This document shows, in pieces, positions 17,219 through 25,350 of a stretch of 64,000 bases of DNA (position 1 is the stretch's first letter; the number at the start of each line of letters is the position of its first letter). This DNA is from Terriglobia bacterium (GTDB taxonomy: Bacteria; Acidobacteriota; Terriglobia; Bryobacterales; Bryobacteraceae), in contig JANXYJ010000037.1 in NCBI GenBank assembly GCA_025350105.1, positions 1 to 64,000 on the forward strand, read 5' to 3'. Position numbers and translations under genes: made by a program. The notes below the pieces were generated by a model. It ran no database searches. It was not told the DNA's origin and was given only the letters and a program-made list of their open reading frames with translations.

Positions 17219-18292
17219 ATGAAGTGTCCCTCGCCGCTTTTCACCCGCCGTAAGGCCTTGCAGACTTTTGCTTGCGGCTTTGCCCTGCCGGCGGTCTTGT
17301 CCGCGCAATCAGCAGGCTTTCCCAAAGGTGCCGTCATTAGAACCATTCTGCGCGACTACGCGCCAGAGGAACTGGCGGGCGGGCCGACGCTGTTTCATGA
17401 GCACATGCAACTGGCGCCGGATTTCAATGCCAAATTTACCGCGGCTGCCATGGCTGCGCGGGCCGTGAATGGACTGCCGCCGCTGCCGGCGCGAGCCTTA
17501 TCTCCGCCGTCGGGTCCCGACATCATGCATGACGTGGATCTGATGTCAGCGGAAGTGGCGAATACCAAACGCGAAGGCGTGACTTGCATTGTCGACGCCG
17601 GCCATCCTGATATGGGGCGCGATATCAATTTTCTGCGTCAGGTCTCCCTGAAGTCCGGTGTTCCCATCGTTGCGGGAGGCGGCTTTTACGCGCAGCCGTT
17701 TTATCCCAAAGAGATCTCCACGATGAGCGAGGATCAGATTGTGCAAGCGCTGATTAAGCAGGCCGACGACGACGTGCTGGGCGTGTTTGGCGAAATCGGT
17801 TCGTGGGACGAGATTACCTCTGACGAACGCAAAGTGTTTCGCGCGGTGGGCCGCGCGCATGTGGCAACCAACTTGTCCATCATTACTCATACGGGAATTC
17901 CCGGAAAGTCCGCGCTGGAACAGTTGGATCTGCTGGAAGACGCCGGAGCGAAACCGGAACGGGTTGTGATTGGGCACTTGGGCAATCTGGTGGACGCAAA
18001 TGTTTATGTCCACAAGGCCATCTGCCGCCGGGGTGCGTTTGTCGGTTTCGATCGCCAGGGTGGGAACAATGACGCGCAGCAGGTTCCGCTGGTGATGGCA
18101 TTGCTCGAAGCCGGCTTTGCCGATCACTTATTGTTTTCTGCTGACGCGTCCAGCGGCTACGCGAAAACTTTGACGAATTTCCTGCCCAAGCTGAAAGCGG
18201 CTGGCGCCACTGATCAAGTCCTGCATTCGATCATGGTGGATAATTCCCGCCGGTTCCTGGCGTTCGTGCCCAAGCGTCCGCGCAAAAAATAG
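17219..18292 (+). CDS. Exported phosphotriesterase-family metallohydrolase
   Basis: The ORF opens at 17168; MKCPSPLFTRRKALQTFACG at 17219 supplies a twin-arginine-like leader ending ALPAVLSAQ, so I took that start (357 residues). Metal-site landmarks of the amidohydrolase superfamily, phosphotriesterase branch, are FHEHMQL (HxH), DAGHPDMGRD, GEIGSWDEITSDE, ITHTGIPG, VIGHLGN and LLFSADAS (final Asp ligand). The GEIG element is typical of phosphotriesterase-like lactonases rather than true organophosphate hydrolases. The expected role is periplasmic hydrolysis of a lactone or ester; the substrate is unknown. Confidence 0.85.
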   Translation: MKCPSPLFTRRKALQTFACGFALPAVLSAQSAGFPKGAVIRTILRDYAPEELAGGPTLFHEHMQLAPDFNAKFTAAAMAARAVNGLPPLPARALSPPSGPDIMHDVDLMSAEVANTKREGVTCIVDAGHPDMGRDINFLRQVSLKSGVPIVAGGGFYAQPFYPKEISTMSEDQIVQALIKQADDDVLGVFGEIGSWDEITSDERKVFRAVGRAHVATNLSIITHTGIPGKSALEQLDLLEDAGAKPERVVIGHLGNLVDANVYVHKAICRRGAFVGFDRQGGNNDAQQVPLVMALLEAGFADHLLFSADASSGYAKTLTNFLPKLKAAGATDQVLHSIMVDNSRRFLAFVPKRPRKK

Positions 18293-18299
18293 CCAACTG

Positions 18300-18428
18300 C
18301 TAAGAGTCTGGGCGCTCCGGTTCCCAGTCGTAGGTCTGGTCGGCGTCGCCGGGATCTTCGCGGCGCTTCTGTTTTTCTTCTTCCATGCGCTGCTGGAATT
18401 CTTCGCGTTCCTCCCTGCCGTCGCTCAT
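18300..18428 (-). CDS. Small highly charged protein, 42 residues
   Basis: Too short for the ORF track. ATG at 18428 is preceded on its strand by AGGAGC with good spacing. The product MSDGREEREEFQQRMEEEKQ continues with KRREDPGDADQTYDWEPERP. It is rich in Glu, Arg and Gln in its first half (helical) and acidic in the second. It fills the gap between the phosphotriesterase-like gene (convergent; its stop lies within 8 nt of the other) and GH88 (divergent). Function unknown. Confidence 0.6.
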   Translation of the reverse strand: MSDGREEREEFQQRMEEEKQKRREDPGDADQTYDWEPERPDS

Positions 18429-18510
18429 GCGAATGCTCCTGATTACAGCTTAGCTGTAGTTAGGAAACCTATGTTTGTGGAACATTTTTGCAGGCTAGCC
18501 ACGTCTATGC

Positions 18511-19713
18511 ATGCATAGCCACGCCTATAATGAAATAACCACAATGATGCAACTCGTTGGCGACCACCGATCCCCTGAAAGCAAAGAACTGTTTGGCCAG
18601 GCGTTTCAGTTTGCCCAGAAGCAGGTGCGAAAACTGATCAAGAAGCACCCGCTACTGTACCCGCTCTATACGCAGGACGGGCGCTGGAAGCATGAGGGCC
18701 AAGTCTGGACTCGCTGGTCGGACGGCTTTCTGCCCGGGATGATGTGGACCTTCCTGAAACATGCCGATCCGGATTCGGTGGACGGAAAGTTTTGGTGGGA
18801 GCAGGCGCAACGATATACCACTCCGCTCGAACCGCGCAAACATGACGCTGATGCGCATGACCTGGGTTTTTTGTTCTATTCCACTTACTATCGTTGGCTC
18901 CGTTTTAAGATGGTGCGCGGCGCGGAAAATGGTGCTGCGAAACGCGAAATTGCCGCCTTGAAGCAAACGATGGTGGAGGCCGGCCACACGCTGGCGATTC
19001 GCTTTCAGGATAACGGTGGGTATTTAAAAAGTTTTGTGGGAGACAATTCGCTATTCCTGGACTCGATCATGAACGTCGGGCTGATCTTTTTCGCGGCGCG
19101 CGAAACCGGTGACCGTAAATTGTATCAATTGGCGCTCACTCACGCTCACACGGTGCGGCGGGTGTTGGTGCGCGGCGATGGATCCACGGCGCAGGAAGGA
19201 ATTTTCGATACCGATACGGGTGAATTCATCCGGCAAGCCACCCACCAGGGTTATCGTGGTGATTCGTGCTGGTCGCGTGGGTTGACCTGGGCCATCTACG
19301 GATTTGCGTCCTGCTACGAGTACACCCACGACGCGCATTTCCTGGACACGGCGATTGCGTGCGCCGATTTCTACATCACACAAACTGCGGCCGATGGCAT
19401 TCCGCCGTGGGACTTCCATGCGCCCCCGGAGAATCGTATTCTGCTGGATACTTCCGCTGCCGCCATTTGCGCGGCGGCTCTGTTGCGCTTGTGCCATCTG
19501 GTGCCGGATGCGATGAAAGCCCATCTGTACCGCTCCTGCGCTATTCGCATCTTGCGGTCGTTATGCGATAAGCATCTCGCCCTGGCAGACCCGAAATGGG
19601 AAGGGATCTTAAAAGGCGGTGTTTACCATATCAAGAAGGGGTTGGGTGTGGATGAAAGTATGATTTGGGGCGAGTACTTTTTCTGCGAAGCTTTAGAACG
19701 AGTGATCTGGTAG
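18511..19713 (+). CDS. Glycoside hydrolase family 88 protein (unsaturated glucuronyl hydrolase-like)
   Basis: 400 residues from the ATG at 18511; an alternative ATG pair at 18544/18547 would remove about 12 residues, and neither has a clear ribosome-binding site. The (alpha/alpha)6 barrel is recognisable by WSDGFLPGMMWTF, HDADAHDLGFLFYSTYYRW (catalytic-type Asp), GDSCWSRGLTWAIYGF, IPPWDFHAPPENRI and the family hallmark DTSAAAICAAALLRL. GH88 enzymes hydrate the enol ether of unsaturated uronyl ends left by polysaccharide lyases. No signal peptide, so cytoplasmic. The 3' end carries a 15-bp duplication including the stop codon. Confidence 0.9.
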   Translation: MHSHAYNEITTMMQLVGDHRSPESKELFGQAFQFAQKQVRKLIKKHPLLYPLYTQDGRWKHEGQVWTRWSDGFLPGMMWTFLKHADPDSVDGKFWWEQAQRYTTPLEPRKHDADAHDLGFLFYSTYYRWLRFKMVRGAENGAAKREIAALKQTMVEAGHTLAIRFQDNGGYLKSFVGDNSLFLDSIMNVGLIFFAARETGDRKLYQLALTHAHTVRRVLVRGDGSTAQEGIFDTDTGEFIRQATHQGYRGDSCWSRGLTWAIYGFASCYEYTHDAHFLDTAIACADFYITQTAADGIPPWDFHAPPENRILLDTSAAAICAAALLRLCHLVPDAMKAHLYRSCAIRILRSLCDKHLALADPKWEGILKGGVYHIKKGLGVDESMIWGEYFFCEALERVIW

Positions 19714-19730
19714 CAAGTGATATGGTAGCT
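19701..19730 (+). repeat. 15-bp tandem duplication over a stop codon
   Basis: AGTGATCTGGTAGCA followed directly by AGTGATATGGTAGCT (13 of 15 identical). The first copy contains the GH88 stop TAG; the second repeats it in frame. Confidence 0.8.
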
Positions 19731-19740
19731 TGAACGATTT

Positions 19741-19876
19741 CTACCAACCGTCCAGCTCTACCAACCATCCAGCTCTACCAACCATCCAGCTCTACCAACC
19801 GTCCAGCTCTACCAACCGTCCAGCTCTACCAACCGTCCAGCTCTACCAACCGTCCAGCTCTACCAACCGTCCAGCT
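19741..19876 (-). repeat. 17-bp tandem repeat, 8 copies, growing out of a gene's stop codon
   Basis: The plus-strand unit is CTACCAACCGTCCAGCT; copies 2 and 3 carry CAT for CGT. Copy 8 (19860-19876) encodes the last residues (Q-L-D-G-W) and stop of the minus-strand TPR gene; the other seven lie downstream of it. With a 17-bp period, TAG recurs in all three frames on the minus strand. Confidence 0.95.
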
Positions 19877-20675
19877 GGCGGCCCTTTTGGAAATCCGCTT
19901 TCGCTCCCGCTGCGTCGCCCAAGGCTGTTTTCGAGCGAGCTCGTGCAAAGTAGACCGGCGGCTGATCCGGAGCCATTTCCACCACGCGGTCCAAGTCGGC
20001 CAGGGCCAATTCGTGCTGGTTCAATTGTTGGTAGGTCGCGGCGCGCTGAAAGTAATTGTCCAGGCTTCCGTCGAATTCCACGGCGCGGGTAAAATCGGCG
20101 AGCGATGCGGCGGCGTCTCCGTTGGCACGGATGGCCGTGGCACGCAAGTTGTAGGCCTGGGCCAGCTGCGGATTCGCCGTCAGCGCACGGGTGGCATCGG
20201 CGATGGTCTTGGCATAGTCTTTCTTGTCCATGTAAATCATGCCGCGTTCCAGCAATGCGCCGGCATCTTTCGGCGCCAGTTTAATCGCGCTGGTAAAATC
20301 CATGATGGCGGCGTCACGATCGCCTTCTCCCAAATGGGCGCGCGCGCGCATGCGGTAGGCTTCCACATTGCGTGAATCCAGGTCGATGGTACGATCGAAA
20401 TTCAGGATGGCCTGCTGATACTTTGTGCCCTTAAAAAGCCTCACACCCGCGTCGTAGGATTGCCGCGCCTGTTGCGGGTCTGCCGTCAGCTTGTAAGCGA
20501 ACCAGACGACCAGCACAACCAATACGGCCACACCAGACCAGCGTAGGATCTGGCGATTGCGGACGCGCGCCATATCTTCTGCCGTTACCGGTACCCACTT
20601 AGCGGCATCCGATGAGGGCGTGATGCTGGGCGCGGCTTCGCTCTTGCGCGGCTGGTTCTTTAGGTGTCCTGGCAT
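19860..20675 (-). CDS. Membrane-anchored TPR-repeat protein
   Basis: 271 residues. A charged cytoplasmic tail (~1-42) is followed by one membrane helix (ILRWSGVAVLVVLVVWFAYKL, ~43-64). About six TPR units follow: SYDAGVRLFKGTKYQQAILNF, AYRMRARAHLGEGDRDAAIMDF, ALLERGMIYMDKKDYAKTIADA, AYNLRATAIRANGDAAASLADF, YFQRAATYQQLNQHELALADL and VYFARARSKTALGDAAGAKADF. It is probably a periplasmic protein-protein scaffold held by a signal anchor. It is divergent from rnhA with only 26 nt between starts, so the promoters overlap. Its stop lies in the 17-bp tandem array. The partner is unknown. Confidence 0.85.
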   Translation of the reverse strand: MPGHLKNQPRKSEAAPSITPSSDAAKWVPVTAEDMARVRNRQILRWSGVAVLVVLVVWFAYKLTADPQQARQSYDAGVRLFKGTKYQQAILNFDRTIDLDSRNVEAYRMRARAHLGEGDRDAAIMDFTSAIKLAPKDAGALLERGMIYMDKKDYAKTIADATRALTANPQLAQAYNLRATAIRANGDAAASLADFTRAVEFDGSLDNYFQRAATYQQLNQHELALADLDRVVEMAPDQPPVYFARARSKTALGDAAGAKADFQKGRQLDGW

Positions 20676-20701
20676 TCCGTGCTATCCCTATCATAAGGGA
20701 C

Positions 20702-21136
20702 ATGAAACAAGTGCAACTGATTACCGATGGGGCCTGCCTGGGCAACCCGGGCCCTGGAGGCTGGGCCTACGTTCTCCGTTTCGGCGAACACAAACGGGAG
20801 ATGTCGGGTTTTGTCCCACACACAACCAATAATCGGATGGAATTGATGGCGGCGATAGAGGGATTGAAGGCCCTGAGCGAAGCCTGCGTGATCGAGGTAG
20901 TTACCGATTCCGAGTATTTGAAGAACGGCATTACCACTTGGATTCATTCCTGGAAGAAGAACGGCTGGAAGACCGCCGCCAAAAAGCCGGTGGTGAACCA
21001 AGATCTTTGGACGGAACTGGAAGCGGCCGTGGGACGTCACAAAGTGGCATGGACCTGGACCAAAGGCCATGCGAATCACGAAGATAATAACCGCTGCGAT
21101 GAGTTGGCCACACAAGCCGCTCGCCAGTATAAATAG
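20702..21136 (+). CDS. rnhA: Ribonuclease HI
   Basis: 144 residues, usual length. The catalytic acidic residues are in place: Asp in LITDGACLGNPGPGGWA, Glu in NNRMELMAAIEGL, Asp in VTDSEYLKNGITTWI, and the late Asp in NNRCDELATQAA, with the flexible loop His in KGHANHEDN. The basic handle region WKKNGWKTAAKKPVVNQDLW is present, as in the E. coli type. It degrades RNA in RNA-DNA hybrids (R-loops, lagging-strand primers) in the cytoplasm. Confidence 0.96.
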   Translation: MKQVQLITDGACLGNPGPGGWAYVLRFGEHKREMSGFVPHTTNNRMELMAAIEGLKALSEACVIEVVTDSEYLKNGITTWIHSWKKNGWKTAAKKPVVNQDLWTELEAAVGRHKVAWTWTKGHANHEDNNRCDELATQAARQYK

Positions 21137-21167
21137 TCAGCAGGCAAATCTTTTTGGGGAGTAGTGA

Positions 21168-21773
21168 ATGCATAAATTGACTCAGACGGTTCTTTCCGGC
21201 ACGCTTTTATTGGCATCGGCGGCGCTTTTGTTGTCCGTTCCCGCCACCGCGCAAGATCAATTGGTTTCTATTGGGTTTAAGGGAGGCATCCCTTTTACCG
21301 ATGCCTTGAGCACACCAACTCAGCCGGGAACCATTTTGCAATACGCCCAGACAACCAATCGCTATGTGATCGGCGCTTCTGTCGAGCTGCATTTGCCCGC
21401 AGGGTTCTCAATTGAACTCGACGCACTGCACAGTAGTTTCCAATATCAGAACGCCACCAATTCGGTCTCACAAAATCCCGGCTCCTGGCAGTTTCCGTTG
21501 ATGGCCAAGTACCGGATTCTACCGGGGGCAGTGCGCCCCTACGTTCTGGGTGGGGTGTCCTTCAACCGTATCACCAACGTATCCGATCTGATTGAGCTGA
21601 AAAACCGCTCCACCAGCGGCATCGTTTTGGGTGGCGGTGTCGAAGTGCACCTGGGCGTGCTGAAACTCTCACCCGAACTCCGTTACAACAATTGGACTGA
21701 TAAGAGCTTCAACATCAGTGCTTTGCAGAGCAATCAGAATCAACTGGCCCTGCTGGTCGGACTGACGTTCTAA
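21168..21773 (+). CDS. Outer-membrane beta-barrel protein (porin-like)
   Basis: 201 residues with signal peptide MHKLTQTVLSGTLLLASAAL...PATAQ and a GGGGAG ribosome-binding site. The mature chain alternates polar and hydrophobic residues in strands (LVSIGFKGGIPFTD, VIGASVELHLPAGFSIELDAL, WQFPLMAKYRILPG, VRPYVLGGVSFNRI, VLGGGVEVHLGVLKLSPELRY). It ends with a C-terminal strand closing on a Phe (LALLVGLTF), the usual signal for the BAM machinery. It is probably an eight-stranded OmpA/OmpW-like barrel of unknown function. Confidence 0.75.
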   Translation: MHKLTQTVLSGTLLLASAALLLSVPATAQDQLVSIGFKGGIPFTDALSTPTQPGTILQYAQTTNRYVIGASVELHLPAGFSIELDALHSSFQYQNATNSVSQNPGSWQFPLMAKYRILPGAVRPYVLGGVSFNRITNVSDLIELKNRSTSGIVLGGGVEVHLGVLKLSPELRYNNWTDKSFNISALQSNQNQLALLVGLTF

Positions 21774-21937
21774 GATGGTTTTGGGCAGGACAGCTCTGGT
21801 ACGGCCTATCTTGTCGGGGTCATTCTGACGGGTGAGTCGCAAATTCGGATGGCCCCAATTCATGGAATTGTAAGTTCCGCACGATAGCCTTGATGAAACT
21901 ATTGTTCGCTTGAACATCAAAAAAAGAGATGCATGCC

Positions 21938-23578
21938 ATGACACCTCCTGTTCGCAAAACTACCCTCCGCCGTTCCCTTTTTGCCCTGCTTGCTTTTAGC
22001 TTTTGCGCCTCTCTGCCGGCGCAAATACAGCAGGCACCCGACGCCCGGCCGAAGCTGGTAGTTGGCATTGTCATCGATCAGTTCCGCTACGACTACCTGT
22101 TGCGTTTTCGCCAGGACTACAATTCTGGCCTGGCCCGTATGTTGGACCAGGGTGCTGTGTTTAGCCAGGCGCATTACGCGCATTCCTACACGGTCACCGC
22201 CGTGGGCCATTCCACGTTTATGAGTGGTGCCACGCCGTCGGCCAGCGGCATCATCGGCAACGAATGGTTTGAGCGTGAGGGCAATAAGGGAAGTACGGTA
22301 ACCAGCGTTTCCGACCCTAATACCAAGCTGGTGGGCGGAGTGCCAGGGATGACGGGTTCGTCGCCTCGGCGCTTGCTGGTCAGCACGGTTGGCGACGAAC
22401 TGAAGATGCGTGGCGGTGACTCGCGCGTGATCGGCATCGCGATAAAAGACCGTGCGGCGATTCTGCCATCGGGGCACACCGCCGACGGGGCTTACTGGTA
22501 TGACAACGATTCCAATCATTGGGTGACCAGCTCTTACTATGCTGAGGACTTGCCAGCGTGGGTAAAGGACGTAAACGATCGCAAAAGCTATCAGCGGACG
22601 CTAGGTGCCCAATGGCTGCCACTCGACGCCAAGCCGGACGCCAAACCGTTTTGCACCATGACCAATGGCAGCGAAATCCGATTTTGCGGCACCGTTGAAG
22701 CCACCCCATGGGGCAATGAACTGATCGAAGAGTTCGCCGAGGCCGCGATTGCCGGGGAAAATTTGGGCCAACATTCTTCACCGGATTTGTTGACCGTAAG
22801 TTTCTCCTCCAACGATTATGTGGGGCATCAGTTGGGTCCCGACCACCCGGCCGTGCGCGACATTTCGATCCGTACCGATCGCCTGTTGGGTAAACTGATG
22901 GACTTTATTGACCAGCGGGTCGGCCTGGGTAACACGCTGTTCGTATTAACGGCGGATCATGGCGTGTCGCCAGTGCCCGAGGTCAATCAAAAGCGAAATA
23001 TGCCTGGCGGACGGATTCCGGTTTTGAAGACGTCCAAGACGGTTAACGATGCCTTGGTGAAACGTTGGGGCCCCGGTAACTGGTTAATGCCCGGTGGACT
23101 AAACACGCCTTATTTGAACTACGAGCTAATCCAGAAATATAAGGCGGATCCGGAAGCAGTGGAACGCCTGGCCGCCGACACGTTGCGAAAGACCGCAAAC
23201 ATCGCCCGCGTCTACACACGGCACGAACTGGAACGCGGCATGGTTCAAAAAGACGCCATCGGCGACGCCATCAGCCGCAGCTTCTTCGGTCCACGCTACG
23301 GCGATTTATACGTTCTACAAGAACCCTACTATTTGTTTGAAGACACTGGCACTTCGCACGGCACTCCGTATGATTACGATACCCACGTTCCACTGATTTT
23401 TATGGGGCAGGGGATTCGCGCGGGCAATTATTCCCGCAACGTGCTGATCAACGATGTGGCGCCAACGCTCGCCGCCATGCTGCAGATCAATACTCCCAGC
23501 GGTGCGTCAGGCCAGGTGCTGCCGGAAGTGATGCCGCTGAGTCTGCCTAACGTGCGCGCGATCGCGACACTACGCTAA
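21938..23578 (+). CDS. Secreted alkaline phosphatase / phosphodiesterase superfamily enzyme (PafA-like)
   Basis: The track offers 21929; the ATG at 21938 has better spacing from AAAGAGA and gives a signal peptide (TTLRRSLFALLAFSFCASLPAQ). About 546 residues. Metal and nucleophile landmarks are VVGIVIDQFRYDYL (first Asp), YTVTAVGHSTFMSGATPS (Thr nucleophile position), FSSNDYVGHQLGPDHP (Asp/His pair), LTADHG, and GTSHGTPYDYDTHVPLIFMG (final His). A Thr rather than Ser nucleophile matches PafA-type phosphatases, which remove phosphate from small monoesters in the periplasm. It stands alone after a 155-nt leader. Confidence 0.87.
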   Translation: MTPPVRKTTLRRSLFALLAFSFCASLPAQIQQAPDARPKLVVGIVIDQFRYDYLLRFRQDYNSGLARMLDQGAVFSQAHYAHSYTVTAVGHSTFMSGATPSASGIIGNEWFEREGNKGSTVTSVSDPNTKLVGGVPGMTGSSPRRLLVSTVGDELKMRGGDSRVIGIAIKDRAAILPSGHTADGAYWYDNDSNHWVTSSYYAEDLPAWVKDVNDRKSYQRTLGAQWLPLDAKPDAKPFCTMTNGSEIRFCGTVEATPWGNELIEEFAEAAIAGENLGQHSSPDLLTVSFSSNDYVGHQLGPDHPAVRDISIRTDRLLGKLMDFIDQRVGLGNTLFVLTADHGVSPVPEVNQKRNMPGGRIPVLKTSKTVNDALVKRWGPGNWLMPGGLNTPYLNYELIQKYKADPEAVERLAADTLRKTANIARVYTRHELERGMVQKDAIGDAISRSFFGPRYGDLYVLQEPYYLFEDTGTSHGTPYDYDTHVPLIFMGQGIRAGNYSRNVLINDVAPTLAAMLQINTPSGASGQVLPEVMPLSLPNVRAIATLR

Positions 23579-23594
23579 CAAGACGCGTTAGCGC

Positions 23595-24377
23595 CTAACG
23601 GGCGCTGCAGGGCGTGGGATTCCACTTCGATCCGTCGGCTTCGCGCTTGAAGTGATCGCTGGTAAGAAAGTCGCTGGCCAGAAACTCGGAATCTTCCACG
23701 ATGCTGGTCAGCAGTAACCAGGAATCGCCGTTGGCCTCAGTGGTGCGCGTGAAATATTCCGTCAGCACCGTGTTGCCACTGTAAGGGATGCCATTTTTTC
23801 GCAAATACCCCGGCTTTAGATTCGTGGTGGTCACTTTTAAGGAACCCGGCAGTTTCCCTCCGGCCGGCGGTGGCGGCGCCGCAAATCCCATAAACGTCGG
23901 TTTGCTGATGTCCCATTCCGCGACGGAAAATCCTTGCCAGGAAGGTCCTTGCGCCGTTTTCGCCTGTGCTATCGGTAAATGACCGTCGGTGAAGTGAAAC
24001 AGCCGCGTTTGCGTCCCTTCGTCGGTTTCCACTTTCAGCGTGTTATCGTCCTGCCAACTGATCCGCAAACGCGTCGGCAAACGCATCACTCCAGGCGCGC
24101 CATAGGCCTTGCATTGATTGCCCGCGGCTTCGTCCTTCGCCGCGTCCCAGGCTTCCGCTGTCTTTTTGCCATTAGGATTCAGCGGCAGACTGGTGATGTC
24201 CCCTTTGGCAGGAGTCATCATGCGCCAGCGCCAGTCTTCAGTGACCACAGCTACCCAATTGCCCGTGATATCTTCCGGCGCCCCGGCTTTGGCGGATGGC
24301 GGCGGGCCAGCAGGCGGTTGAGCGAAAACACCAACAGACAAACCGGCGACCAAAGTAATTGTTAGAAGAGTTTTCAT
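23595..24377 (-). CDS. Secreted protein of unknown function, acidobacterial lipocalin-like family (member 1)
   Basis: 260 residues with signal peptide MKTLLTITLVAGLSVGVFAQ. The core starts DITGNWVAVVTEDWRWRMM and shows NQCKAYGAPGVMRLPTRLRI, DDNTLKVETDEGTQTRLFHF and TNLKPGYLRKNGIPYSGNTV. This series is shared with the 25347-26201 protein and is probably an all-beta fold. Last gene of a four-gene minus-strand operon, 4 nt after the MBL-fold gene. Function unknown; constant co-location with a secreted hydrolase and a haem/copper protein suggests a shared periplasmic pathway. Confidence 0.75.
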   Translation of the reverse strand: MKTLLTITLVAGLSVGVFAQPPAGPPPSAKAGAPEDITGNWVAVVTEDWRWRMMTPAKGDITSLPLNPNGKKTAEAWDAAKDEAAGNQCKAYGAPGVMRLPTRLRISWQDDNTLKVETDEGTQTRLFHFTDGHLPIAQAKTAQGPSWQGFSVAEWDISKPTFMGFAAPPPPAGGKLPGSLKVTTTNLKPGYLRKNGIPYSGNTVLTEYFTRTTEANGDSWLLLTSIVEDSEFLASDFLTSDHFKREADGSKWNPTPCSAR

Positions 24378-24381
24378 ACGC

Positions 24382-25350
24382 CTATTTCTTCGCGCTCAGG
24401 TTCTTGTAAACGGCTTCGATAAATTGATCCGCGCTCCAAAAGCTGCCGGGCTTGCTGTAAACGCCGTCGTAGTCTAGCGTTGGTTTGGCGGCCTTCACTT
24501 GTTCGAGCGTTTGGCCTTTCTTCACGCCATCCGCAATCCGATCACGAATGATGGTCACCATGTCGCGGTATTCCACCACATCGGCTTGATCGGCCACACG
24601 CCCGTGGCCGGGAATCACATAGGTACCCGCTTCCTGCTTTTCCGCCGGCACCATGATATCGATCATGCGGTTGATGGCGTCCAGAATGCCTTGAATATTG
24701 CCTCCGCGTTGCAGGTCGACGATGGGGTAGCTGGTGGTGACGTACAGATCGCCCGCGCTAATCACATCGGACTTGCGGAAGAAGACCATGCTGTCGCCGT
24801 CAGTGTGCGCGGCAGGCGGATGCATAATCTGCACGGCTTCGCCGTTAAAGAACAACTTCTTTTCTTTGGTGAAATAGGTGTCGTTGGGCCACGCTTTGGG
24901 CGGGAAGGCTGACTCTTTCCCCGTCGGTGCGCTCATGCGGTTCAGCACGCCTTCATGCGCGATGATGGCCGCGCCGGTGCCTGCGTCACCGATATCGCCA
25001 GTGACGTTGCCGCCAGTGATGGTGCTGCCGGCCAGAAATACTTTTTCGTTCCCGCCCACGTGATCGGGATGAACGTGAGTGTTGATCAAATAACGAATCG
25101 TTCCCTTGGACAACTTGCGGACTTCGGCCAGCAGTTTGTCCGCGTTCGGCGTAAGACCGGAATCCACCATCAGCACGCCGTCGTTACCAATCTGCACGCT
25201 GACGTTGCCGCCATCGCCGGCGATCATATAGACGTTGCCTTGCACGTGAAACGTGTGAAGTTCAACCGAGGCGGCGTTCTGTTGAGCGTGCGATTTTACC
25301 AGAGAAAAACCTCCGGCCAATGCTGCGATTACCAGGAACGACTTCTTCAT
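24382..25350 (-). CDS. Secreted MBL-fold metallohydrolase
   Basis: 322 residues with signal peptide MKKSFLVIAALAGGFSLVKS. The zinc-binding HxHxDH motif is HVHPDHVGGNE. Further ligands are HTDGDSMVFFRKSDV (His then Asp) and VIPGHGRVADQADV (final His). The layout matches the SoxH/quinoprotein-relay-type branch rather than true beta-lactamases. Its start overlaps the preceding gene's stop by 4 nt (ATGA type), so it is translated with the upstream DUF. A lactone or thioester hydrolase role in the periplasm is inferred. Confidence 0.85.
   Translation of the reverse strand: MKKSFLVIAALAGGFSLVKSHAQQNAASVELHTFHVQGNVYMIAGDGGNVSVQIGNDGVLMVDSGLTPNADKLLAEVRKLSKGTIRYLINTHVHPDHVGGNEKVFLAGSTITGGNVTGDIGDAGTGAAIIAHEGVLNRMSAPTGKESAFPPKAWPNDTYFTKEKKLFFNGEAVQIMHPPAAHTDGDSMVFFRKSDVISAGDLYVTTSYPIVDLQRGGNIQGILDAINRMIDIMVPAEKQEAGTYVIPGHGRVADQADVVEYRDMVTIIRDRIADGVKKGQTLEQVKAAKPTLDYDGVYSKPGSFWSADQFIEAVYKNLSAKK

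Noticed and set aside
19741-19876. Possible CRISPR array
   Set aside because: The 17-bp units are directly adjacent with no spacers and the end copy is coding sequence of a gene; no cas genes are present. The same holds for the 20-bp array at 48497.
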